A stretch of DNA of 33,138 nucleotides from Calditerricola satsumensis (GCF_014646935.1 NZ_BMOF01000024.1:1-33138); one strand, 5' to 3'. Numbered from the stretch's first letter, positions 6,360-15,516 are shown. The notes: generated by a model from the sequence alone, not told the origin. Numbers and translations: made by a program.

Positions 6360-7685
6360 ATGGAAGGGGATACCCTGCTATACAGCCGGTTGCTCACGTT
6401 CGTCACCCTCGGGTTTCACATCGTGTTTGCCACGCTGGGTGTGGGCGTTCCGGTGATGATCTCCCTGGCCGAGTGGGTCGGCATTCGGCGAAAGGACCCG
6501 CACTATGTGCTGATGGCCCGCCGCTGGTCGCGCGGCTTTGTCATCACCGTCGCCGTGGGGGTGGTGACGGGCACGTGCATCGGCATGCAGCTGTCGCTTC
6601 TGTGGCCGCGGTTCATGCAGGCGGCCGGGCATGTGATCAGCCTGCCGATGTTCCTGGAGATTTTCGCCTTCTTTCTGGAAGCCATTTTTCTCGGCATCTA
6701 CATGTACACGTGGGACCGCTTTCGCCCGATCGTGCACTGGCTGCTCACGCTGCCGGTGGTGATCGGCTCGTCGGCGTCGGCCTTTTTCATCACCACGGTG
6801 AACGCGTTTATGAACACGCCCCAGGGGTTTACGTTGCAGAACGGGCAGTTCGTTGACGTCGACCCGTGGGCGGCAATGTGGAACCCGGCCACGCCGTCCA
6901 AAGTGGCCCACGTGCTCGCGTCGGCCTATTTGACGTCGGCGTTTCTCTTGGGTTCCATCGCCGCCTTCCGCTTGCTCCAGGGACGCGACCACCCCTACTA
7001 TCGCAAGGCGCTGCGCTTCACCATGGCCGCCAGCCTGGTGTTTGCTGTGGCGACGGTGGTGGCCGGCGACTGGTCGGGAAAATTCTTGGCCGAACACCAG
7101 CCGGAAAAGCTGGCCGCTGCGGAATGGCATTTCGAAACAAAACCCCGCGCCGAGCTGATTGTCGGCGGTGTGCTCGATCCCGAAACGGGCGAGGTGGCGT
7201 ACGCCTTGCGCATTCCGTGGGCGCTGAGCATCCTGGCCCACGGCCATCCCGATGCGGTGGTGACGGGTTTGGACGCCATCCCGCGCGAGCAGTGGCCGCC
7301 TTTGTTCGTGCACTACGTGTTCGACGCGATGGTGCTCATCGGGTTTTACACGGTGCTTGTGCCCATCGCCTACTTTGGCTACATCTGGCGCAAGCGCGCG
7401 GTGCCGCGGTTGGTCTTGCGCCTCATTGTGTGGGGGGGACCGCTGGCCATGCTGGCCATCGAGCTGGGGTGGATCTACGCCGAGGTGGGGCGCCAGCCGT
7501 GGATTTTGCGCGGGTACATGAAAACGGCAGAAGCCGTCACCACGAGCGAGGGCGTCGGGCTGATGCTTGTCCTCTTTTCGCTGCTCTACATCGTTCTAGC
7601 GGCGGTGGCCGCGTTTGTGCTCCTGCGCCTGTTCCGCAACAAACCGCTCGAGGCGGAGCTCGAGGAGCGGCGCGTGATCCTGTGA
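6360..7685 (+). CDS. cydA: Cytochrome bd-type quinol oxidase subunit I
   Basis: The haem-bearing subunit of a terminal oxidase that oxidises quinol and reduces oxygen to water in the cytoplasmic membrane. The 441-residue protein has about nine membrane helices. Conserved haem residues are visible: His20 in GFHIVFATLG, Glu100 and Glu107 in MFLEIFAFFLEAIFLG, His184 near AHVLASAYLTS, and the GWIYAEVGRQPW motif near the C-terminus. The Q-loop is short, as in Geobacillus CbdA-type and YthA-type enzymes rather than E. coli CydA. ATG 6360 was chosen because AAGAGGAGG lies 7 bases upstream and the protein then begins just before helix 1; the open frame upstream to 6150 runs through the sda terminator and is spurious. 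cydB follows after 12 bases. No cydCD lies in the window. Confidence 0.93.
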   Translation: MEGDTLLYSRLLTFVTLGFHIVFATLGVGVPVMISLAEWVGIRRKDPHYVLMARRWSRGFVITVAVGVVTGTCIGMQLSLLWPRFMQAAGHVISLPMFLEIFAFFLEAIFLGIYMYTWDRFRPIVHWLLTLPVVIGSSASAFFITTVNAFMNTPQGFTLQNGQFVDVDPWAAMWNPATPSKVAHVLASAYLTSAFLLGSIAAFRLLQGRDHPYYRKALRFTMAASLVFAVATVVAGDWSGKFLAEHQPEKLAAAEWHFETKPRAELIVGGVLDPETGEVAYALRIPWALSILAHGHPDAVVTGLDAIPREQWPPLFVHYVFDAMVLIGFYTVLVPIAYFGYIWRKRAVPRLVLRLIVWGGPLAMLAIELGWIYAEVGRQPWILRGYMKTAEAVTTSEGVGLMLVLFSLLYIVLAAVAAFVLLRLFRNKPLEAELEERRVIL

Positions 7686-7697
7686 GGGGGTGGTCGG

Positions 7698-8714
7698 ATG
7701 TCCCTGGCCCTTGTCGGCATTACCGTGTTGTGGGTCTTTCTGTACGGATACCTGATCGTGGCCTCCATTGACTTCGGCGCCGGCTTTTTTTCCTTTTATG
7801 GCAAGTGGACCGGGAAGGGGGCCGTCATCAACGACGTGATTGACCGCTATCTGTCGCCGGTGTGGGAGGTGACGAACGTTTTTCTCGTCTTTTTCCTCGT
7901 CGGGCTGGTTGGTTTTTTCCCCGACGCCGCGTACTACTACGGCGAGGCGTTGCTCATCCCCGGAAGCGTGGCCCTCATTCTGCTCGCCATCCGCGGGTCC
8001 TTTTACGCCTTTGCCAATTACGGCGCGCGGGAGAGCACGTTGTTTCTGTTCTTGTACGGCATGAGCGGGCTGTTCATTCCCGCCGCGCTGTCGACGGTGC
8101 TCACCATCTCCGAAGGCGGCTTTATCATCGAACAGGGCGGCCGTGTTGTGTTCCTGGCCAACGAACTGCTGACGAGCCCCTATTCCTGGTCAGTGGTGCT
8201 CCTTGCCCTCGTCAGCGTGCTGTTCATCAGTGCGTCGTTTCTGACGTATTACGCCAGCCGGGCCGAGGACCAGGAAGCCCTTGAGGTGCTTCGCTCTTTT
8301 GCCCTCTTTTGGAGCCTGCCCACCATCTTTGCCGGTTTTCTGGTTTTTGTCACGTTGCGGGAGCACAATCCGCAGCATTTTCATGCTATGCTAGACGTAA
8401 GCTGGATGTTTGTCGCGTCGATGGGCTGCTTCCTCGTCGCCCTGGGGCTGCTCATGCGCCGCAAAGCCTACGGCATGGCGTTTCTCTTCGTCATGCTGCA
8501 GTATGCCTTTGCCTTTTTTGGCTACGGCGTCTCGCACCTGCCGTATTTGCTGTACCCGTACGTGACGATCACCGGCAGCGTAACCAGCCCGGCAATGGGC
8601 CAGGCCCTCATCGCCGCCTTTGTCGGGGGGTTGGCGCTGCTCATCCCGTCGCTGTGGCTGCTTTTGCGCTTGTTCCTTTTCGATGCCCGGTACGTGAAGG
8701 GGTTGCGGCCGTAA
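7698..8714 (+). CDS. cydB: Cytochrome bd-type quinol oxidase subunit II
   Basis: The second structural subunit of the bd oxidase, 338 residues with about eight or nine hydrophobic helices. It begins LVGITVLWVFLYGYLIVASID and has the family region SPVWEVTNVFLVFF close to residue 55. In characterised enzymes this subunit carries no haem but is needed for assembly with subunit I. ATG 7698 has GAGGGGG about 8 bases upstream, and only 12 bases separate it from cydA, so the two are cotranscribed. The length matches the CbdB/YthB type of Bacillales. Confidence 0.92.
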   Translation: MSLALVGITVLWVFLYGYLIVASIDFGAGFFSFYGKWTGKGAVINDVIDRYLSPVWEVTNVFLVFFLVGLVGFFPDAAYYYGEALLIPGSVALILLAIRGSFYAFANYGARESTLFLFLYGMSGLFIPAALSTVLTISEGGFIIEQGGRVVFLANELLTSPYSWSVVLLALVSVLFISASFLTYYASRAEDQEALEVLRSFALFWSLPTIFAGFLVFVTLREHNPQHFHAMLDVSWMFVASMGCFLVALGLLMRRKAYGMAFLFVMLQYAFAFFGYGVSHLPYLLYPYVTITGSVTSPAMGQALIAAFVGGLALLIPSLWLLLRLFLFDARYVKGLRP

Positions 8715-8755
8715 GACGGCGGTGGTGGAAGATGGGGAAACGGAGGGAGAGGGAG

Positions 8756-9160
8756 ATGCGCGTGAAACCATCGCGGCCGGTGGCGCAGGCTCTATTGGTG
8801 GCCGGCGACGTGGCCGTGTTTTTGCTGTTTTCGGTGTGGGGGCGCGCCAGCCATGGCCTGTCGCTTGGCGCGCTCGAGGTGCTCAAAACGGCGTTTCCGT
8901 TTCTCGCCGCCTGGCTGGTGGTGGGCGCGGCGCTGAAGGCGTTTCGGCTCGAGGCTTTTCGCACCGCGAGCGGGACGGTGAAGCGGGTGACGGGCATCTG
9001 GCTCGTGGCCGGCGTGGCGGGCCTGGTGTTCCGCGCCCTTTTGGTCGGCCACGCCATCATTCCCAGTTTTGCTGTCGTGACGCTGATCACGGTCTGGGTG
9101 CTCATGGTGGTCTGGCGGCTGGTGTTTTGGGCGCTCGTTCTGCGGCCGGTGCGGCGATAA
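8756..9160 (+). CDS. DUF3054-like membrane protein
   Basis: A 134-residue membrane protein with four predicted helices, starting around residues 10, 37, 72 and 98. The opening SRPVAQALLVAGDVAVFLLF-like segment and the overall length resemble DUF3054 proteins, which have no known function. ATG 8756 follows GGAGGGAGAGGG; an in-frame ATG at 8732 would add eight charged residues and has a weaker ribosome binding site. It starts 41 bases after cydB and is probably cotranscribed with it, but no functional link is established. Confidence 0.65.
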   Translation: MRVKPSRPVAQALLVAGDVAVFLLFSVWGRASHGLSLGALEVLKTAFPFLAAWLVVGAALKAFRLEAFRTASGTVKRVTGIWLVAGVAGLVFRALLVGHAIIPSFAVVTLITVWVLMVVWRLVFWALVLRPVRR

Positions 9161-9200
9161 ATGGGAAGGGCCAACCTTGAGGCGAAACGGGGCGAGGGGC

Positions 9201-10289
9201 ATGGAACGGAAACGGTGGGAAAGGCCGTCCGACAACGTGGTCGTGTTGCCTGGGGCGGTGCGCCAGCTCCTCGAGCAGGCGGTGCGGGCCGGGAAGGAGG
9301 GAGACGACGAGGAGGCGTATCGCTGCTTTCGGGAGGCGGCGCGCCTCGACCCGAGCAGCGCGCCGGCGCGGTTCGGCTGTGCCCTGGCCCTCTTGAAGCT
9401 GGGGCGGTTCGAGGACGCGGTGCGCGAGACGGAAGCCCTGCTCTTCGATGCGGTCGGGAACCCCTACGAGGCGTTGCGGCTGCATGTGGCGGCGCTGTTC
9501 CAACTGGGGCGGTACGAGGAAGCGATGCACCATCTCCTGGCCGTGCTCGACGACGACGCCGTATCGCCGACGGCGGCGCGGGAGTTTGAGGAGCTGCTTG
9601 TTCTGTGCGCCCAGGCCGTGCAGGAGACCGGCGGCGCCGAGCTGCCGGGCGGCGATGCGCGTTCGGGCATCGCGGCGCGCGTTCGGGAGCGGGCGGCGGC
9701 CGATCCCACTTACCGCGAGCGGCTTGTGGCCGAGCTGTTTGCGGCCGGCCGGGAGCGGCAGCTTGCGGCGTTGGAGCAGCTGAAGCACCTGGACGACGAG
9801 GCCGTCACCACGGCGCTCGTGCGCTTTTTGCGCTTTCACGCCGGCGATCCGGTCGTCAAAACCCTTGCCCTGGCGGTGCTCAAGGCGCGCGGCGAGCGCG
9901 GTGTCGTGCAGATGGAAAAATTCGGGCGATCCTGGTCCGTCGACATCGCGGCGGCGCCGGTGGCGTGGGACGACCTCGACGAACGCGACCGCGCGGTGTA
10001 CGCGCGCTTGTCCCATCACGGGTATCATGAGGATCCCGCGTTCGTGCGGTTTGCCTACCACCTGTGGATGGAGTACCGCCTGGCCCTGTTTCCGCTCGCA
10101 CCGGCGCGCCGCAAGCCAACGGTATGGGCCGCGGCGTTGCACGTGATGACGGCCAACTTTTTCGCCATGGCGGTGCGGCGCAAGGAGATTGCCGCCCGCT
10201 ACGGCGTCTCGCCGCAGGCCGTCTCCCGGGCGTGCCGGGATCTCGACCGCGTGCTCCGCGCCACCGGCAATGGCCGTCCGGTTCATTGA
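9201..10289 (+). CDS. ysoA: TPR-repeat protein with C-terminal helix-turn-helix (YsoA-like)
   Basis: A 362-residue protein with two or three tetratricopeptide-like helical pairs in the first 130 residues (the GDDEEAYRCFREAARLDPSS and LGRFEDAVRETEALLFD regions). A middle helical domain contains HEAT-like pairs around LEQLKHLDDEAVTTALVRFLRF. Near the C-terminus RKEIAARYGVSPQAVSRACRDL has the form of a helix-turn-helix. It lies just before tig, as ysoA does in B. subtilis, which supports the name. The start is uncertain: ATG 9201 is favoured, but TTG 9177, with GGGAAGG 6 bases upstream, is possible. A TPR scaffold fused to a putative DNA-binding helix suggests a regulator, but no function is known. 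Confidence 0.75.
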   Translation: MERKRWERPSDNVVVLPGAVRQLLEQAVRAGKEGDDEEAYRCFREAARLDPSSAPARFGCALALLKLGRFEDAVRETEALLFDAVGNPYEALRLHVAALFQLGRYEEAMHHLLAVLDDDAVSPTAAREFEELLVLCAQAVQETGGAELPGGDARSGIAARVRERAAADPTYRERLVAELFAAGRERQLAALEQLKHLDDEAVTTALVRFLRFHAGDPVVKTLALAVLKARGERGVVQMEKFGRSWSVDIAAAPVAWDDLDERDRAVYARLSHHGYHEDPAFVRFAYHLWMEYRLALFPLAPARRKPTVWAAALHVMTANFFAMAVRRKEIAARYGVSPQAVSRACRDLDRVLRATGNGRPVH

Positions 10290-10315
10290 TCGGACCCGAA
10301 TGTTTTGTTTATAAT
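10286..10315 (+). promoter_or_regulatory. Sigma-A promoter of tig
   Basis: TTGATC (10286-10291) and a perfect TATAAT (10310-10315) separated by 18 bases, 64 bases upstream of the tig start. The -35 overlaps the ysoA stop codon. Confidence 0.75.
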
Positions 10316-10379
10316 AAAGTGGTTGCAACCGACGCACTGATCCGTTACGGTTGGAGCGTTGTTGAGGAGGGAACCAGGC

Positions 10380-11672
10380 ATGAAGGCGACGTGGGAGAAA
10401 ACCGAAAACAGCCGCGGCGTGCTGACCGTCGAAGTGGACGAGGCCCAGGTGGCCGCGGCCCTGGACAAGGCCTTTAAAAAAGTGGTGCGCAACGTGACCG
10501 TTCCCGGCTTCCGCAAGGGGAGGGTCCCGCGCCCGATCTTTGAAGCCCGCTTTGGCGTCGAGGTGCTGTACCAAGACGCGGCGGACATCCTCTTGCAAGA
10601 GACCTACCCCCAAGCCGTCGAGCAGACGGGCATCGAGCCGGTGGCGCCGCCAGAGATTGACATTGAGCAGATTGGCAAGGGGAAACCGTTTATTTATAAG
10701 GCGACCGTCGTGGTCAAGCCGGACGTGAAGCTGGGCGAATACAAGGGCTTGGAGATTCCGGTCAAATCCTTTGCCGTGACCGACGCGGATGTGGAAGCCC
10801 GGCTTAAGGAGCTTCAGGAGAAAAACGCCACCCTGGAAGCGGTGGAAGACGGCGCGGCGGAAAACGGCGATGTGGTGACCCTCGATTTTGAGGGCTTCTT
10901 GAACGGCGAACCCTTTGAGGGCGGCAAGGCCGAGAAGTACGTGGTGGAACTGGGGTCCGGCACGCTGGTTGCCGGCTTCGAGGAGCAGGTTGTCGGCATG
11001 AAGCCCGGCGAGGAGAAGGAGATCACCGTCACCTTCCCGGACGACTACCACAACGCCGATCTGGCCGGAAAAACGGCCACCTTCAAGGTGAAGCTCCACG
11101 AAGTGAAGCGCAAAAACCTGCCGGCGCTCGACGACGAGTTTGCCAAGGACGTCAGCGAGTTTGAAACCCTCGAGGAGCTGAAGGCCGACCTGCGCAAAAA
11201 GCTGGAGGAAGAAGCGCGCCGCAACGAGGAGCAGTACAAGCGCGACACGGTGGTGGAAAAGGCGGCCGAGAACGCCGAGGTGGAGATTCCGGACGTCATG
11301 ATCGAGCGGGAGATCGACAACCTCGTGCGCGATTTCGACTTCCAGCTCCGCCTCATGGGCCTGACCCTGGACCGCTATTTGGCCATGTCGCGTTTAACGC
11401 GCGAGGCGTTGCGGGAACAATTCAGGGAGAACGCCGCCAAGCGCGTGCGCGCGTACCTCGTTCTCGAGGCGATTGCCAAGGCCGAGAACATCGCCGTGAC
11501 CGACGAGGACATCGAGAAGGAGATCGCGGCGATTGCCGAGCGTTACGCGCAACCGGTGGAGCAGGTGAAGAAGGTGTATGAGGATCCGCACCGTCGCGAA
11601 GCGCTGAAAGACGAACTGCGGATCCGCAAGACCATCGATTTTCTGGTTGCAAACAGCCGTGCGGTGGCATAA
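10380..11672 (+). CDS. tig: Trigger factor, ribosome-associated chaperone/prolyl isomerase
   Basis: A chaperone that docks at the ribosomal exit tunnel and shields nascent chains. The 430-residue product has the usual three parts. The N-terminal ribosome-binding domain includes the tip signature VPGFRKGRVPRPIFE (family GFRxGKxP). The FKBP-type isomerase domain, about residues 155-245, contains GDVVTLDFEGFLNGEPFEGG and ELGSGTLVAGFEEQVVGMKPGEEK. The C-terminal helical chaperone arms complete it. ATG 10380 was selected because GAGGAGGGA lies 7 bases upstream and MKATWEK is the normal N-terminus; an earlier in-frame start at 10359 has no site. It has its own promoter and terminator. Confidence 0.96.
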   Translation: MKATWEKTENSRGVLTVEVDEAQVAAALDKAFKKVVRNVTVPGFRKGRVPRPIFEARFGVEVLYQDAADILLQETYPQAVEQTGIEPVAPPEIDIEQIGKGKPFIYKATVVVKPDVKLGEYKGLEIPVKSFAVTDADVEARLKELQEKNATLEAVEDGAAENGDVVTLDFEGFLNGEPFEGGKAEKYVVELGSGTLVAGFEEQVVGMKPGEEKEITVTFPDDYHNADLAGKTATFKVKLHEVKRKNLPALDDEFAKDVSEFETLEELKADLRKKLEEEARRNEEQYKRDTVVEKAAENAEVEIPDVMIEREIDNLVRDFDFQLRLMGLTLDRYLAMSRLTREALREQFRENAAKRVRAYLVLEAIAKAENIAVTDEDIEKEIAAIAERYAQPVEQVKKVYEDPHRREALKDELRIRKTIDFLVANSRAVA

Positions 11673-11703
11673 ACTAGAAGAAACACCCATGCGCACAATC
11701 CAA

Positions 11704-11739
11704 CAAGGCACGGTGGGCTCTCCAACGTGCCTTGTTTTT
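11704..11739 (+). terminator. Rho-independent terminator after tig
   Basis: CAAGGCACG (11704-11712) pairs perfectly with CGTGCCTTG (11726-11734), followed by TTTTT. It lies between tig and clpP. I see no convincing separate clpP promoter, so either read-through or an unrecognised promoter must drive clpP. Confidence 0.85.
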
Positions 11740-11770
11740 CCCTCATATGCACCAAGGGGGCGATGTGAGC

Positions 11771-12352
11771 ATGTACCTCGTACCGATGGTGATTGAACAG
11801 ACGAACCGCGGCGAGCGGGCGTATGACATTTACTCCCGGCTGCTCAAGGACCGCATCATCTTCATCGGCACGCCGATCGATGACGATGTGGCCAACCTGG
11901 TGGTGGCGCAGCTCTTGTTCCTCGCGGCGGAAGATCCGGAAAAGGACATCCACCTGTACATAAACTCGCCCGGCGGTTCGGTGACCGCGGGGCTGGCCAT
12001 TTACGACACCATGCAATACATAAAGCCGGACGTGTCGACGATCTGCGTGGGCATGGCTGCGAGCATGGGTGCGCTCCTGCTTGCGGCCGGTGCCAAGGGC
12101 AAGCGGTTCGCCCTGCCGAACAGCGAGATCATGATCCATCAGCCGCTCGGTGGTGTGCGCGGGCAGGCCTCCGACATCAAGATCCACGCCGACTGGATCT
12201 TGAAGACCAAGGAGCGGCTGAACCGGATCCTGGCCGAGCGAACCGGGCAGCCCTTGGAAAAGATCGAGCGGGATACGGATCGCGATCACTTCATGAGCGC
12301 AGAGGAGGCGAAAGCGTACGGGATCATCGACGAGGTCATCACCCCGCGATGA
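11771..12352 (+). CDS. clpP: ATP-dependent Clp protease proteolytic subunit
   Basis: The serine peptidase that forms a double-heptameric barrel and degrades proteins unfolded by ClpX, ClpC or ClpE. The 193-residue sequence is typical: [23 protein letters not shown] near the N-terminus, [11 protein letters not shown] (oxyanion region), and the catalytic triad Ser98 in MAASMG, His123 in MIHQP and Asp172 in ERDTDRD. ATG 11771 gives the normal N-terminus [10 protein letters not shown]; the in-frame GTG at 11765, closer to AAGGGGG, is possible. clpX follows after 21 bases. In B. subtilis clpP is at a separate locus, so the tig-clpP-clpX order here is the arrangement common in other bacteria. Confidence 0.96.
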   Translation: MYLVPMVIEQTNRGERAYDIYSRLLKDRIIFIGTPIDDDVANLVVAQLLFLAAEDPEKDIHLYINSPGGSVTAGLAIYDTMQYIKPDVSTICVGMAASMGALLLAAGAKGKRFALPNSEIMIHQPLGGVRGQASDIKIHADWILKTKERLNRILAERTGQPLEKIERDTDRDHFMSAEEAKAYGIIDEVITPR

Positions 12353-12373
12353 GCATACGCAAGAGGTGAGACA

Positions 12374-13651
12374 ATGTTTAAATTTGGCGACGAAAAAGGC
12401 CAACTGAAGTGTTCCTTTTGCGGCAAAACCCAGGACCAGGTCCGCAAGCTGGTGGCCGGTCCTGGCGTCTATATTTGCGACGAGTGCATTGAGCTGTGCA
12501 CGGAAATCGTCGAGGAGGAATTGGGCAACGAGGAGGAGCTGGAGCTCACCGAGGTGCCCAAGCCCCACGAAATCCGCAAGTTCCTCGACGAGTACGTCAT
12601 TGGCCAGGAGCACGCCAAAAAGACCCTCTCCGTCGCCGTGTACAACCACTACAAGCGCATCCACACGGCGCAGAAGTTTGACGATGTCGAGCTGCAGAAG
12701 AGCAACATCCTGCTCATCGGGCCGACGGGGAGCGGGAAGACGCTCCTTGCGCAGACGCTGGCGCGCATCCTGAACGTGCCCTTTGCCATCGCCGACGCCA
12801 CGTCGCTCACCGAGGCGGGGTACGTCGGCGAGGACGTGGAGAACATCCTCCTCAAGCTGATTCAGGCGGCCGACTACGACGTGGAGCGGGCGGAGAAGGG
12901 GATCATCTACATCGACGAGATCGACAAGATCGCCCGCAAGTCGGAAAACCCGTCGATCACGCGCGACGTATCCGGCGAGGGCGTGCAGCAGGCCCTTCTG
13001 AAGATCCTCGAGGGGACCATCGCCAGTGTGCCGCCGCAGGGCGGGCGTAAGCACCCGCACCAGGAGTTCATCCAGATCGACACGACGAACATCCTGTTCA
13101 TCTGCGGCGGGGCCTTTGACGGCTTGGAGCAGATCATCAAGCGGCGGATCGGCAAGAAGATGATCGGCTTTGGCGCCGATGTGGCCACGGGCGGCAAGGA
13201 CCTCTCCCAGGGCGAGATCCTGTCGATGGTCATGCCCGAGGACCTCTTGAAGTTCGGGCTGATCCCCGAATTCATCGGCCGCCTGCCGGTGGTGGCCACG
13301 CTGGAGCCCCTCGACGAGGACGCCCTCGTGCGCATCCTCACCGAGCCGCGCAACGCCCTGGTGAAGCAGTATCAGAAGCTCCTGGAAATGGACGGCGTCG
13401 AGCTGGAGTTCACGCCGGAAGCGCTGCGGGCCATCGCCAAGGAGGCCATCAAGCGCAACACCGGCGCGCGCGGCCTGCGGGCGATCATCGAGGGCATCAT
13501 GCTCGACGTGATGTACGAGATACCCTCGCGCGACGACGTGGCCAAGGTGATCGTCACCGAGGAGACGGTCCTCCACCGCGTGCCGCCGCGCCTCATCGCC
13601 AAGGACGGCCGCATCCTCACCGACTTTGCGGCCAAGGAGGAAAGCGCCTGA
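12374..13651 (+). CDS. clpX: ATP-dependent Clp protease unfoldase ClpX
   Basis: An AAA+ unfoldase that feeds substrates to ClpP. The 425-residue protein has an N-terminal zinc-binding domain with four cysteines (Cys13, Cys16, Cys35, Cys38). Walker A GPTGSGKT is at residues 116-123, Walker B is IIYIDEIDK, and the GYVGEDVE pore loop and the ClpP-docking IGF loop (KKMIGFGAD) are present. The C-terminal small AAA domain carries the sensor-2 [10 protein letters not shown]. The start ATG 12374 follows AAGAGGTGAG. It is directly downstream of clpP, so partner proteins are made together. Confidence 0.97.
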   Translation: MFKFGDEKGQLKCSFCGKTQDQVRKLVAGPGVYICDECIELCTEIVEEELGNEEELELTEVPKPHEIRKFLDEYVIGQEHAKKTLSVAVYNHYKRIHTAQKFDDVELQKSNILLIGPTGSGKTLLAQTLARILNVPFAIADATSLTEAGYVGEDVENILLKLIQAADYDVERAEKGIIYIDEIDKIARKSENPSITRDVSGEGVQQALLKILEGTIASVPPQGGRKHPHQEFIQIDTTNILFICGGAFDGLEQIIKRRIGKKMIGFGADVATGGKDLSQGEILSMVMPEDLLKFGLIPEFIGRLPVVATLEPLDEDALVRILTEPRNALVKQYQKLLEMDGVELEFTPEALRAIAKEAIKRNTGARGLRAIIEGIMLDVMYEIPSRDDVAKVIVTEETVLHRVPPRLIAKDGRILTDFAAKEESA

Positions 13652-13680
13652 TCCTTACCACCGGTGCCAGCCAGTCCAAT

Positions 13681-13714
13681 CGGCTGCCAGGGAACACCTG
13701 GCAGCCGTTCGTTT
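13681..13714 (+). terminator. Rho-independent terminator after clpX
   Basis: CGGCTGCCAGG (13681-13691) pairs perfectly with CCTGGCAGCCG (13697-13707) around a 5-base loop, followed by a short interrupted T tract (TTCGTTT). It overlaps the upstream edge of the lonB sigma-F-like promoter. Confidence 0.7.
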
Positions 13715-13740
13715 AGGTGCCCCCCCTCTCGGCAATACTA
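13711..13740 (+). promoter_or_regulatory. Sigma-F-type forespore promoter of lonB
   Basis: GTTTA (13711-13715), exactly 15 bases, then GGCAATACTA (13731-13740). This fits the sigma-F consensus GYWTA-N15-GGNNANANTA at every defined position. It lies 49 bases upstream of the lonB start, and B. subtilis lonB is known to be sigma-F dependent. No competing sigma-A promoter is visible in the gap. Confidence 0.75.
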
Positions 13741-13789
13741 CACCTAGCTTGCGGACGGCGCCATGGAGAGACGCCGAGGAGGGAGCCCG

Positions 13790-15508
13790 ATGGAGTGGAC
13801 GCTCGTCCTGACGCTGGTGCAGGTCTTCTTTGCTGTGGTCATCGGCTTGTACTTCTGGAATCTGCTCAAAAACCAGCGCACCAGCCGCACGGCTTTCGAT
13901 CGCGAATCGCGCAAGGAAATGGAGCAGCTTCGGCGGCTGCGCGAGATTTCCCTGTCCGAGCCCCTCGCCGAGAAGGCCCGGCCGCGCTCCTTTGACGAGA
14001 TCGTCGGTCAGGAAGAGGGGCTCAAGGCGCTCAAAGCGGCCTTGTGCGGGCCCAATCCCCAGCACGTGATCATCTACGGGCCCCCGGGAGTGGGCAAGAC
14101 CGCGGCGGCGCGCGTCGTGCTGGAGCTGGCCAAGCAGAATCCCCAGTCGCCTTTTCGCCCCGACGCCAAGTTTGTGGAGATCGACGCGACCACGGCCCGC
14201 TTTGACGAGCGCGGCATCGCCGATCCCCTCATCGGCTCCGTGCACGACCCGATCTACCAGGGGGCCGGTGCCCTGGGCGTGGCCGGCATCCCCCAGCCGA
14301 AGCCCGGAGCGGTGACAAAGGCCCACGGCGGCATCCTGTTCATCGACGAGATTGGCGAGCTCCATCCCATTCAGATGAACAAGCTGCTCAAGGTGCTCGA
14401 AGACCGGAAAGTCTTTTTGGAAAGCGCCTACTACAGCGAAGAGAACGAAAACATCCCCAAGCATATCCACGACATCTTCCAGAACGGGCTTCCGGCCGAC
14501 TTCCGCCTGGTCGGGGCGACGACCCGCCTGCCGGAGGAGATCCCGCCGGCCATCCGCTCCCGCTGCGTGGAGATCTTTTTCCGCCCGCTCCGCCATGACG
14601 AAGTGGTGCGCATCGTGCGCGGGGCCCTGGCGCGCATCGACGTGGACGGCGACGACGAGGCGGTGGAGCTGATTGCCCGCTACGCGGCCAACGGGCGGGA
14701 CGCGGTCAACCTGCTCCAGATCGCCGCCGGGCTGGCCATTTCCGAGGGGCGCAGACGCGTCACCCGCAGCGACGTGGAATGGGTGATCCACATGAGCCAG
14801 CTGTCGCCGCGGCCGGAGCGCAAAGTGTCCGACCGTCCGCTCGTCGGCGTGGCCAACGGTCTGGCCGTCTACGGGCCGAGCGCCGGCGCGCTGATGGAAG
14901 TGGAGGTGTCGGTGCTGCCGGCTTCGCGCAAGGGGCGCGGTGTGGTGACGCTCACCGGCGTCGTGGACGAGGAGGAGATCGGGGGCGGCGCGCGTGTGCT
15001 CAAGCGCAAGAGCCTGGTGCGGAGCTCGGTGGAGAACGTGCTCACCGTGTTGCGCAAGCGGGGCCTCCGCCCCCAGGACCGCGACCTGCACATCAACTTC
15101 CCCGGCGGCGTGCCCGTCGACGGTCCGTCGGCCGGCATTGCCATCCTCGTGGCCATCTATTCGGCCCTCACCGGGCGGCCCGTCGACAACCTCGCGGCGA
15201 TGACCGGCGAGGTGAGCATCCACGGCAAGGTCAAGCCGGTGGGCGGCATCGTGGCCAAGGTGGACGCGGCGCGCCATGCCGGCGCCAAGCGGGTGTTCAT
15301 TCCCCGGGAAAACGACCAGGCCCTGTTTGCCGAATGGCCGGACATCCAGGTGATTCCGGTGGACGAGGTGGACGAGGTGCTGGAACAGGTGTTTGGGGAG
15401 ACCCCGGAGCTTGAGCGGCCTGAGCCGGTGCGCGTGGCCGAGCCCATCCCGGCTGGCGCGGCGGCCTCGTTCTCCTGCGAGGCGGTTAGACAAACGAATC
15501 CGTCATGA
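13790..15508 (+). CDS. lonB: ATP-dependent protease LonB
   Basis: A Lon-type AAA+ protease of the membrane-anchored, sporulation-linked class. The 572-residue protein opens with one hydrophobic helix (residues 4-26) in place of the N-domain of LonA. It has Walker A GPPGVGKT at 97-104, Walker B ILFIDEI at 182-188, and a C-terminal Lon protease domain with the dyad Ser447 (VDGPSAGIAI) and Lys490. ATG 13790 was preferred over 13763 because GAGGAGGGAG ends 4 bases upstream. About 20 residues at the C-terminus past the protease domain look unstructured. In B. subtilis LonB is made in the forespore; the promoter here suggests the same. It sits between clpX and lonA as in B. subtilis. Confidence 0.95.
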   Translation: MEWTLVLTLVQVFFAVVIGLYFWNLLKNQRTSRTAFDRESRKEMEQLRRLREISLSEPLAEKARPRSFDEIVGQEEGLKALKAALCGPNPQHVIIYGPPGVGKTAAARVVLELAKQNPQSPFRPDAKFVEIDATTARFDERGIADPLIGSVHDPIYQGAGALGVAGIPQPKPGAVTKAHGGILFIDEIGELHPIQMNKLLKVLEDRKVFLESAYYSEENENIPKHIHDIFQNGLPADFRLVGATTRLPEEIPPAIRSRCVEIFFRPLRHDEVVRIVRGALARIDVDGDDEAVELIARYAANGRDAVNLLQIAAGLAISEGRRRVTRSDVEWVIHMSQLSPRPERKVSDRPLVGVANGLAVYGPSAGALMEVEVSVLPASRKGRGVVTLTGVVDEEEIGGGARVLKRKSLVRSSVENVLTVLRKRGLRPQDRDLHINFPGGVPVDGPSAGIAILVAIYSALTGRPVDNLAAMTGEVSIHGKVKPVGGIVAKVDAARHAGAKRVFIPRENDQALFAEWPDIQVIPVDEVDEVLEQVFGETPELERPEPVRVAEPIPAGAAASFSCEAVRQTNPS

Positions 15509-15516
15509 GCTACAAT
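15487..15516 (+). promoter_or_regulatory. Sigma-A promoter of lonA
   Basis: TAGACA (15487-15492) and TACAAT (15511-15516) are separated by 18 bases. The promoter overlaps the 3' end of lonB and gives lonA a vegetative start separate from the forespore promoter of lonB. No CtsR-type direct repeat is seen. Confidence 0.6.
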
